From an uncultured Ruminococcus sp. (GTDB lineage Bacteria; Bacillota; Clostridia; Oscillospirales; Acutalibacteraceae): a stretch of 6,834 bases of DNA. Shown in pieces: positions 1 to 4,878 of this stretch. The translations under genes and the position numbers were made by a program. Location: positions 1 to 6,834 of the forward strand of contig CACYDY010000359.1 in assembly GCA_902773245.1 (NCBI GenBank), given 5' to 3'. The notes beneath the pieces were generated by a model. The model ran no database searches. It saw nothing but the letters and a program-made list of their open reading frames with translations, and was not told where the DNA came from. The stretch's first letter is position 1. Every line of letters starts with the position of its first letter.

Positions 1-84
1 TACGCCAGTATTCCTGCGAAAATTTGCCTTGTTCAGAACAAATTATCCTAAGCATAAATTGAAAATTTATTTCTTCACAGTTCC
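1..84. other. Non-coding edge with a 13-bp dyad (29-41)
   Basis: This stretch lies downstream of the last minus-strand gene and is cut by the window edge. I see no gene in it. It holds an interrupted palindrome at 29-41, TTGTTC-A-GAACAA, with perfect 6-bp arms and a one-base centre. It also holds an AT-only inverted repeat at 54-60/64-70 with a 3-base loop. The dyad is too tight to fold as an RNA hairpin, so if functional it would be a protein-binding site or part of a longer repeat continuing left of base 1. The AT-only repeat is too weak to call a terminator, so the 3' end of the ireB unit is not resolved here. Confidence 0.4.
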
Positions 85-387
85 TTATTCTTTCTTTTGT
101 TTGTCATCTGCTTTGCAGTATCTTTTGAGCCATGCTTCGGCGATGTCGATCGCCGAAAAAAGACCGTCCTTTTTTGTGGTTTTAATCAGTCTTTTTCTTT
201 TGCTAAGTTCGGGATCAGTTGAAAGCAGCTGTACGGTCACCTTGTCTGCAACATCGAGGTTTTCGATCTTTTTCGATGATTCGATCTGCATACAAACAAT
301 GTATTTGTCTGACATATTGCCGTAATAGATAGTATTACCGCTTCTTACGAGCGGTTTGTTTTTGTAAATTAAATTTTGCTGTGACAT
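85..387 (-). CDS. Small protein of unknown function downstream of ireB
   Basis: The gene encodes a 100-residue soluble protein that I cannot assign to a named family. It has no signal peptide and no membrane segment. The N-terminal two thirds look beta-rich: hydrophobic residues alternate around 'GNTIYYG', 'YIVCMQI' and 'KVTVQLLS'. A helix follows around residues 77-91 ('AIDIAEAWLKRY'), and the tail is strongly charged (KADDKQKKE). The start is well supported: a GAGGAG ribosome site at 395-400 overlaps the TGA stop of ireB, giving an 11-nt gap and probable translational coupling. In many Firmicutes ireB is followed by ruvX/yqgF and a DUF1292 gene. This protein resembles neither, so it is a different partner, or the usual neighbours lie beyond base 1. 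Coding is likely from the ribosome site, spacing and low-complexity-free sequence; the function is unknown. Confidence 0.85.
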   Translation of the reverse strand: MSQQNLIYKNKPLVRSGNTIYYGNMSDKYIVCMQIESSKKIENLDVADKVTVQLLSTDPELSKRKRLIKTTKKDGLFSAIDIAEAWLKRYCKADDKQKKE

Positions 388-398
388 TTTTTCTCTCC

Positions 399-644
399 TC
401 AGTTCACGTCAAGAAATGATTTAACAAGAGTTTCAAGCAAATCATCTCGATCAATCTTTCTGATAATATTTCTCGCATTTTTGTGTGTAGTTATATACGT
501 AGGATCTTCGGAAACGATATAGCCTACTATCTGATTGACGGGATTATACCCCTTTTCTTTAAGTGCGTCATAGACAACGATCAAAGAAGCCTTGATACCC
601 TCTTCATTATCTGTCAGCGAAAAAACTCTTGTTTTATCAAGCAT
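399..644 (-). CDS. ireB: IreB family regulatory phosphoprotein (UPF0297/DUF965)
   Basis: The gene encodes an 81-residue cytoplasmic protein of the IreB (YrzL, UPF0297) family. In Enterococcus faecalis, IreB is a substrate of the PASTA-domain Ser/Thr kinase IreK and a negative regulator of cephalosporin resistance. The family signature is clear: 'YNPVNQIVGYIVSEDPTYIT' at residues 33-52, then 'HKNARNIIRKIDRDDLLETLV'. The length is typical of the family. The Enterococcus protein is phosphorylated on two N-terminal threonines. Here the N-terminus (MLDKTRVFSLTDN) has Thr5 at about the equivalent place and Thr11 further along, so a phosphosite is plausible but the spacing differs. The start ATG has an AGAGGA ribosome site at 654-659 with 9-nt spacing. 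It is the first gene of a two-gene unit behind its own promoter, with the unknown 100-residue gene next. Family assignment is firm; the regulatory role here is inferred from homologues. Confidence 0.95.
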   Translation of the reverse strand: MLDKTRVFSLTDNEEGIKASLIVVYDALKEKGYNPVNQIVGYIVSEDPTYITTHKNARNIIRKIDRDDLLETLVKSFLDVN

Positions 645-684
645 AAAACCCCATCCTCTCTAACTATTATAAATCTCACTATTA

Positions 685-713
685 ATTATACTTCATTTGA
701 AAGAAAAAAACAA
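685..713 (-). promoter_or_regulatory. Candidate sigma-A promoter for ireB
   Basis: On the minus strand, TTGTTT (708-713) is followed by a 17-bp spacer and a perfect TATAAT (685-690). Transcription would begin near 678, giving a leader of about 34 nt before the ireB ATG at 644. The -35 matches consensus at only three positions, but the spacing and -10 are ideal. It lies downstream of the phosphate transporter's terminator, which makes ireB an independent unit. Confidence 0.6.
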
Positions 714-793
714 CAGTTATTTATAAACTTTTATTGAACATCCACGCAAAAACCGTCAAAAATTACGGAAATACGAAAAATTATTGCACACAA

Positions 794-806
794 CAGCAAA
801 TTGCTG
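794..806. repeat. Short dyad CAGCAA-A-TTGCTG upstream of ireB
   Basis: This is a perfect 6-bp inverted repeat with a one-base centre, lying about 80 bp upstream of the ireB -35 and just past the transporter's terminator. It has the same 6-1-6 geometry as the dyad at 29-41 but a different sequence. It could be an operator half-site pair or chance; nothing else in the window identifies a regulator. Confidence 0.3.
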
Positions 807-828
807 CATATTTTTAGGAATAATATAA

Positions 829-849
829 TCCCTGTCGGGCTGACAGGGA
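829..849 (-). terminator. Hairpin terminator of the Na/Pi transporter gene
   Basis: A perfect 8-bp stem (TCCCTGTC at 829-836 paired with GACAGGGA at 842-849) encloses a 5-base loop, 7 bases past the transporter's TAA stop. On the minus strand the tail after the stem reads ATTATATTATTCC, which is U-rich but interrupted, so it is a reasonable rather than ideal intrinsic terminator. The opposite strand has an A-rich tail, so it is not clearly bidirectional. Confidence 0.7.
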
Positions 850-855
850 ATACTA

Positions 856-2616
856 TTAAAAAGAGTATTTATTTTTATACATTTCGTATTCGTTTTTAAA
901 CTCGGCATTCTCGGTACGCTTTACGCTGTTGATATACTCATGTGTGTCAAATGAAAACTGACTTGTTTCGATAATTGCAATGGCTACATTCGAACAGTGA
1001 TCGGAAACTCTCTCGCAGTTGGTTAAAAAATCAGAAAGTACAAAGCCCAGTTCGATCGAGCATTCTCCGGCTTTAAGCCTTTTGATGTGGTTTGCCTTTG
1101 CTTCGATAATAAGGTGGTCGATCGCTTCTTCAAGAGGTTCGACCTTTTTGGCGATCGATACATTGTTTTTTGTGTAAGCTTCTATAGTTGTTCCAAGAAC
1201 CTCGGTCAAAGCGCTTTTTATAATAGAGATCTCTTTTTGGGCAGCCTGTGAAAAATGCAGATTCTTTTCGTGGATCTCTTCCGCAACCTGCTGAATGTTT
1301 ACCGCATGATCGCCGATTCGTTCGAAATCTCCTATAGTGTGGAGCTGTCGTGAAATGCTTTGGCTGTCGATTGCCGACAGTTCTTTTCCCGAAAGCTTCA
1401 CGAGAAATGTTCCGAGCTTGTCCTCATACATATCCAATAGGTCTTCGTTCTCAAGAATTTTTGCGCTGGTTTTTTTGTCGTATTTGTCAACAAGATCAAG
1501 CGACATGAAAATAGTATCTCTGGCAATACCTGCCATTTTCTTGCATTTGCTGTTGCTTTCACGAATGGCAACCGAGGGAGTGGAAAGCAGACGATCGTCG
1601 ATGAATGTGTAAACCTCCTGAGGTTCTTCGCCCGTGGAAATATCGTCTTTTATAATAAAATTAGCAAATTTTTCAAGCTGTTTGATGAAAGGGAAGAGAA
1701 GTATAGTCGTTGCAACATTGAAAACGCTGTGAGTGAGTGCAATTCCAAAGCCGTCTATAGAAACAGCCGAAATAGGAATGACTATTGCTGCGTCAACGAT
1801 CAGATAAGCGGATAAAAATACTATCGTACCGATCACGTTGAATAAAAGGTGTATGAGGGAAACGCGTCTTGCGTTTTTGCTTACGCCGATACTGGAAATA
1901 AGTGCAGTCACGCAGGTTCCTATATTCTGACCCATAACGATAGGTAAAGCCATCGAATAAGTTACAATGCCATTCATGGCAAGCGCCTGAAGCAAGCCGA
2001 CCGAAGCGGCTGAGCTGTGAAGAAGTGCGGTTACAATTACACCGATCAAAACTGCAATAACAGGATTATTAAGCAGCGGCAGAAATTTTTCAAATCGAGG
2101 ATCCAAAGCGAGCGGTGCTAACGAATCCTTCATCATATCCATGCCCGTCATTAGTATTGAAAAACCGATAAGAACGGTTCCGATACTCTTTTTCTTGTCG
2201 GATTTGAATGATGCATAAAACAGTATACCCATAAGTGACAAGAGCGGAGCGAATGAATCGGGGTTGATAAGCCGTATAAATAAGTTATCGCTCTCCAAGC
2301 CTGCCGTGGCAAGAAGCCAAGCCGTGACAGTCGTTCCTATGTTAGAACCCATGATTACCCCAATTGTTTGTCCAAGCTGCATGATACCCGAGTTTACAAG
2401 ACCGACAAGCATAACCGTGACCGACGATGACGATTGAATGGCGACTGTGATGGCAGCGCCGAGCAAAAGCCCTCTCAGTTTGTTTTCAGTATTTTTCTTG
2501 AGGAACGACTCAAGTTTACCGCCTGCCATTTTTTCGAGGCCGTTCGACAGCATAGACATTCCGAACAGAAAAAACGCAAGCCCTCCGCATAACGTAAATA
2601 ATGAGAAAATATCCAT
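856..2616 (-). CDS. Na+/phosphate cotransporter family protein with C-terminal PhoU-like domain
   Basis: The gene encodes a 586-residue inner-membrane protein of the bacterial Na/Pi cotransporter family (PF02690; NptA/YjbB type), expected to couple phosphate movement to sodium. The two inverted halves are both visible. The first carries the 'QSSSS' motif at residues 61-65 and 'GSNIGTT' at 90-96. The second carries 'HSSAA' at 200-204 and 'GQNIGTC' at 229-235. Hydrophobic segments fill residues 1-315. A cytoplasmic PhoU-like helical domain follows at about 355-550, with the two family motifs 'ERIGDH' (432-437) and 'ERVSDH' (535-540), which bind metal in PhoU proteins. Length and architecture match the long, PhoU-fused subclass. 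The ATG has an AAAGGTG ribosome site at 2624-2630 with 7-nt spacing. The gene is monocistronic by position: a strong promoter lies upstream and a terminator downstream. I saw no convincing Pho box, so phosphate regulation is not shown. Whether it imports or exports phosphate cannot be read from the sequence. Confidence 0.95.
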   Translation of the reverse strand: MDIFSLFTLCGGLAFFLFGMSMLSNGLEKMAGGKLESFLKKNTENKLRGLLLGAAITVAIQSSSSVTVMLVGLVNSGIMQLGQTIGVIMGSNIGTTVTAWLLATAGLESDNLFIRLINPDSFAPLLSLMGILFYASFKSDKKKSIGTVLIGFSILMTGMDMMKDSLAPLALDPRFEKFLPLLNNPVIAVLIGVIVTALLHSSAASVGLLQALAMNGIVTYSMALPIVMGQNIGTCVTALISSIGVSKNARRVSLIHLLFNVIGTIVFLSAYLIVDAAIVIPISAVSIDGFGIALTHSVFNVATTILLFPFIKQLEKFANFIIKDDISTGEEPQEVYTFIDDRLLSTPSVAIRESNSKCKKMAGIARDTIFMSLDLVDKYDKKTSAKILENEDLLDMYEDKLGTFLVKLSGKELSAIDSQSISRQLHTIGDFERIGDHAVNIQQVAEEIHEKNLHFSQAAQKEISIIKSALTEVLGTTIEAYTKNNVSIAKKVEPLEEAIDHLIIEAKANHIKRLKAGECSIELGFVLSDFLTNCERVSDHCSNVAIAIIETSQFSFDTHEYINSVKRTENAEFKNEYEMYKNKYSF

Positions 2617-2683
2617 ATTCGTACACCTTTATTCCTTTTCTCTTCTGATCTCTTCTAAAAATCTCTCTTCTTTGCACATCTCA

Positions 2684-2712
2684 ATTGTAGCATAATCCAC
2701 TCAAACAGTCAA
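2684..2712 (-). promoter_or_regulatory. Strong extended -10 promoter of the Na/Pi transporter gene
   Basis: On the minus strand, TTGACT (2707-2712) is followed by exactly 17 bp and TACAAT (2684-2689), with the extended element TGC directly before the -10. Both hexamers match sigma-A consensus at five of six positions. Transcription would start near 2677, giving a leader of about 60 nt that is purine-rich and contains the AAAGGTG ribosome site. This is the best promoter in the window. Confidence 0.75.
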
Positions 2713-2806
2713 AGGTTTTTAATGGCTTTTATCAAAATAAGCGTTTGATATAATTTGTCAAATTGTTAGGGAGAATTTTTATTTTTATTAACTATAGAAG
2801 AAAATT

Positions 2807-2834
2807 CACCCACAAATCTCATGATTTGTGGGTG
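2807..2834 (-). terminator. Perfect 12-bp hairpin, possible terminator or mobile palindrome
   Basis: CACCCACAAATC (2807-2818) pairs perfectly with GATTTGTGGGTG (2823-2834) around a TCAT loop. Read on the minus strand it lies about 115 nt after queH and is followed by GAATTTTCTTCT, a moderately U-rich tail, so it could end the transport operon's transcript. On the plus strand there is no U-tract. The distance from the gene, the length of the stem and the minor flanking repeat (GAATTTT 2773-2779 with AAAATTC 2801-2807) leave open a dispersed palindromic element instead. Structure is certain; role is not. Confidence 0.5.
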
Positions 2835-2881
2835 GTATATATGATGATAATTTATCGATCAGTCAGATAAAAACTGTCAGC

Positions 2882-2935
2882 GGCGGGCGAAATACGCACA
2901 CCGAATTTTTTGGTTTGATAATTTTACCGCCCGCC
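2882..2935 (-). other. GC-rich long-range stem after queH
   Basis: GGCGGGCG (2882-2889) pairs with CGCCCGCC (2928-2935), an 8-bp all-G/C stem in an AT-rich spacer. The enclosed 38 bases contain a second small stem (CCGAA 2901-2905 with TTTGG-type pairing at 2909-2913, one G-U pair). It begins 13 bases past the queH stop. A T5 run (2869-2873 on the minus strand) follows only after 8 further bases, so it is not a canonical intrinsic terminator. It may be a branched 3' UTR structure that protects the messenger end or pauses polymerase ahead of the next hairpin. Confidence 0.45.
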
Positions 2936-2948
2936 TTAGACTTTGCCC

Positions 2949-3572
2949 CTAAGATTTACGCATTGAGGACTCGGCTTTTGAAAAAATGCAGCCGCAGTAA
3001 TTTTGTCTATACAAGCTGTAAATCTTAGACAACTCAATTGATCTTTTGTAGCCGCCCTTTTTTTTGAAATCGGAGGGAAGCCATTTTACAGAGTATTTTT
3101 CTGCTAAGGAAATACCGATGTCATTGATCAATTGAGCATTTTTTAGCGGACTTATCGTTAGAGTGGTCGCATAATAATCAAACCCGAGTTCTGCGGCTTT
3201 TTGAGCGGTTCTTTCCAGTCGAAGCGCAAAGCATTTCTCACATCTCTTTCCGCCCTCGGGTTCTTTTTCAAGTCCCTTGACCGCATTGTAAAACTCGCTG
3301 CTGTTGTATTCTTCGTCGGTGTAGGTGACGGGATATTTTGTTTTCATTTCGGAGATAAGACGTTTCTGTTCGCTGCTCCTGAAAGAGTATTCCTCATCGG
3401 GAGCTATGTTGGGGTTGTAGTAAAACACAGTTATTTTGAAATAATTTGACAAGTATTCTATAACATAGCTGCTGCATGGAGCGCAGCAGCTATGAAGCAG
3501 CAATGTCGGAGCATAATGGGAATTTTCCCCGATCAGTTTGTCAAGTTCTTTTTGGTAGTTAACTTTGATCAT
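2949..3572 (-). CDS. queH: Epoxyqueuosine reductase QueH
   Basis: The gene encodes a 207-residue cytoplasmic enzyme of the QueH (DUF208) family, which reduces epoxyqueuosine to queuosine in tRNA. It is the non-orthologous alternative to cobalamin-dependent QueG. Cysteine motifs expected for the metal-cluster enzyme are present: 'HSCCAPCSS' (Cys29, Cys30, Cys33), 'RCEKCFALRL' (Cys111, Cys114) and 'YCGCIFS' (Cys193, Cys195). The segments 'FYYNPNIAP' (50-58) and 'DFKKKGGYKRSIELS' (168-182) are also typical, and the length fits. I place the start at ATG 3572-3570, which overlaps the upstream HAD stop as TAATG, suggesting termination-reinitiation coupling. A GTG at 3581 would add three residues. 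No strong ribosome site is seen for either, consistent with coupling. No other queuosine genes are in the window, so precursor synthesis or salvage must be encoded elsewhere. Assignment is firm. Confidence 0.95.
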   Translation of the reverse strand: MIKVNYQKELDKLIGENSHYAPTLLLHSCCAPCSSYVIEYLSNYFKITVFYYNPNIAPDEEYSFRSSEQKRLISEMKTKYPVTYTDEEYNSSEFYNAVKGLEKEPEGGKRCEKCFALRLERTAQKAAELGFDYYATTLTISPLKNAQLINDIGISLAEKYSVKWLPSDFKKKGGYKRSIELSKIYSLYRQNYCGCIFSKAESSMRKS

Positions 3573-4231
3573 TATGCGCACACCAAATTAAGAATATCGT
3601 TGGGGTTCTTAACTATAGTTTCGGCGCCTGCCGTGCTGAGTTCTTCCTCACCTCGGAATCCCCATTCAACACCGCAGAAATGTATGTCGGCATTTTTTGC
3701 GGTTATGACGTCAACGTCACTGTCGCCGATGTAAAGGCATTTGCTTTTGTCGCATTTTAATTCGTCAAGAACGGCATAGAGCGACTCAGGCTCGGGTTTT
3801 ATGGGGAAGTTTTCCTTTTTGCCCCAAACAACGTCAAATTCTCCCTTTTCGAAAAGAGCGTTTACAATGCGATTTGCAAACTCGTCGGACTTGTTGGACA
3901 GAACGGCAACCTTAACACCGCTTTCCTTCAGCTTAGACAGCATTTTTATAATACCGTCATAGGGCTTTGTTTTTTCCAGACATTTGACTTCGTAGAGCAT
4001 ATTGAAAGCTCTGTAAACCGAGATGAAAAGCTTTTCATCATCTGCTTTGCTTCCCATGCTTCTTTTGATGAGGTTTTTAATGCCGCTGCCTACAAAATAT
4101 CTGTACTCCTCGATATTGTGAGTAGGAAGCTCATAAAGTGAAAGAGCTTCGTTGCAGCACGACGCAAGGTCACCCAAGCTGTCGATCAGTGTTCCGTCCA
4201 AATCGAAAACACACGCATCATACTTTTTCAT
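3572..4231 (-). CDS. HAD-family hydrolase, phosphoglycolate-phosphatase-like
   Basis: The gene encodes a 219-residue soluble phosphatase of the haloacid dehalogenase superfamily, closest in style to the Gph/PGP subgroup with a helical cap. All four catalytic motifs are visible: motif I 'DLDGTL' (Asp10 nucleophile, Asp12 acid/base), motif II 'LSNK' (Ser112), motif III Lys145 in 'IKPEP', and motif IV 'GDSDVD' (Asp170, Asp174) for Mg2+. The subgroup motif 'GVEWGFRGEEEL' follows at 187-198. The cap occupies roughly residues 17-85. The ATG is preceded by AAAAAAGGAG (4241-4250) at good distance. It lies 64 nt after the cyclase gene, and its stop overlaps the queH start, so the two are co-expressed. 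Phosphoglycolate is only one possible substrate; related enzymes act on pyrophosphate, nucleotides or sugar phosphates, and pairing with queH does not settle it. Family is firm, substrate open. Confidence 0.93.
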   Translation of the reverse strand: MKKYDACVFDLDGTLIDSLGDLASCCNEALSLYELPTHNIEEYRYFVGSGIKNLIKRSMGSKADDEKLFISVYRAFNMLYEVKCLEKTKPYDGIIKMLSKLKESGVKVAVLSNKSDEFANRIVNALFEKGEFDVVWGKKENFPIKPEPESLYAVLDELKCDKSKCLYIGDSDVDVITAKNADIHFCGVEWGFRGEEELSTAGAETIVKNPNDILNLVCA

Positions 4232-4263
4232 TTTGAAAATCTCCTTTTTTCTTTTCTTTAATT

Positions 4264-4294
4264 ATTATATAAACTATTTAATAGGTATTGTCCG
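4264..4294 (-). promoter_or_regulatory. Possible internal promoter for the HAD-queH pair
   Basis: In the 64-nt gap after the cyclase stop, the minus strand has TATAAT (4264-4269) overlapping TATATA (4266-4271), with CGGACA (4289-4294) upstream. The spacing is 19 bp to TATAAT or 17 bp to TATATA, so either the -10 or the spacing is imperfect. No hairpin separates the cyclase from the HAD gene, so readthrough is also expected; this would add an extra, partly independent start. Confidence 0.35.
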
Positions 4295-4295
4295 A

Positions 4296-4874
4296 TTATT
4301 TTGCAAAAAGAACCGCGCGGACAGGCGAAGCTTCCAGTCCGCCCAATTTTAAGGGAAAAGCACTGAGAATATAGTTACCGTCCGCAGCGTTTTCAAGATC
4401 GAGATTCTCAAGAATAAGAGTCCCGTTGGAAAGCAGCTCCCGGTGAACGGCTTCTTCCTGTTCGCTGAATGATATTGAAACCGAGTCGATCCCAACGAGA
4501 ACAATGCCGTTTTCATTAAGAACTCTTGCGGCGCTAAGCTCCAGTGACGCCCGTCCTCTGCCGTGGATAAGAAGTCTTTTTTTGCAGTAGGGCAAAAGCT
4601 TGTCCATATCCTCACCTGTCAGAACACCGTTGATAGTGACGACGGTGCAGGCGCCGTAGCATTTTTCAAGAGTCAAGCTGTCCACACTGTCGCCGTCGCT
4701 AAAATAGTGCAGCGGCGCATCAAGATGCGTTCCGGTATGGGTCGTCATGTTGATAATTGACAAATTATATTCCGAACCGTTTTTTATGTTTCGATGCCAT
4801 TTGTAGTGCGGCTGAGGGTCGTCGTCATAATTTGGCGCAGTAAATGCTTCTTTGGAAATATCAATTATTCTCAC
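4296..4874 (-). CDS. Cyclase family protein, kynurenine-formamidase-like metal hydrolase
   Basis: The gene encodes a 192-residue soluble enzyme of the cyclase family (PF04199), whose characterised members include bacterial kynurenine formamidase KynB and isatin hydrolase. The metal-binding signature is intact: 'HTGTHLDAPLHY' at residues 46-57 supplies His46, His50, Asp52 and His56. The downstream 'LVGIDSVSI' (126-134), His144 and Glu156 in 'LILENL' match the family's second half. The start is GTG at 4874-4872, since AGGAGT (4881-4886) lies 6 nt upstream and the protein then begins 'MRIIDIS', as relatives do; an ATG at 4916 would overlap the upstream gene and lacks this support. It begins 4 nt after the solute-binding protein gene, whose stop is embedded in this ribosome site, so translation is coupled. 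No tryptophan-degradation genes are nearby, so the substrate is unknown; the linkage hints at something imported or sensed via the binding protein. Confidence 0.9.
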   Translation of the reverse strand: MRIIDISKEAFTAPNYDDDPQPHYKWHRNIKNGSEYNLSIINMTTHTGTHLDAPLHYFSDGDSVDSLTLEKCYGACTVVTINGVLTGEDMDKLLPYCKKRLLIHGRGRASLELSAARVLNENGIVLVGIDSVSISFSEQEEAVHRELLSNGTLILENLDLENAADGNYILSAFPLKLGGLEASPVRAVLFAK

Positions 4875-4878
4875 AAAA

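Larger units (their letters stand above)
2617..2948. other. Non-coding spacer between queH and the Na/Pi transporter gene
   Basis: This 332-bp spacer holds, in transcription order, a GC-rich long-range hairpin just after the queH stop (2882-2935), a perfect 12-bp hairpin (2807-2834), an AT-rich stretch, the transporter promoter (2684-2712) and a purine-rich leader carrying the ribosome site. A second weaker promoter match exists at 2734-2761 (TTGACA, 16 bp, TATTTT). I found no small open reading frame with a ribosome site and no recognisable riboswitch or tRNA. Confidence 0.6.

Noticed and set aside
54..70. AT-only inverted repeat as terminator of the ireB unit
   Set aside because: The 7-bp stem has no G/C pairs and would be too unstable for intrinsic termination.
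1337..1612. Plus-strand reading frame inside the transporter gene
   Set aside because: It is antisense to the PhoU-like domain, with no ribosome site and serine/leucine-rich shadow composition.
2438..2695. Plus-strand reading frame over the transporter start and promoter
   Set aside because: It is antisense to a conserved gene, lacks a ribosome site and its product is low-complexity with no recognisable family.
2734..2761. TTGACA-16-TATTTT as the main transporter promoter
   Set aside because: The -10 matches four of six, spacing is 16 bp and there is no TG extension; the candidate at 2684-2712 is better in every respect, so this is at most secondary.
2828..3028. Plus-strand frame from the hairpin into the queH 3' end
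   Set aside because: No ribosome site, overlaps two RNA structures and is antisense to the conserved queH C-terminus.
3573..3581. GTG at 3581 as the queH start
   Set aside because: It adds three residues only and has no better ribosome site; the ATG at 3572 forms a typical TAATG stop-start overlap.
4349..4615. Minus-strand frame overlapping the cyclase
   Set aside because: It lies in another frame of an intact conserved enzyme, so it is a shadow, not a second gene.
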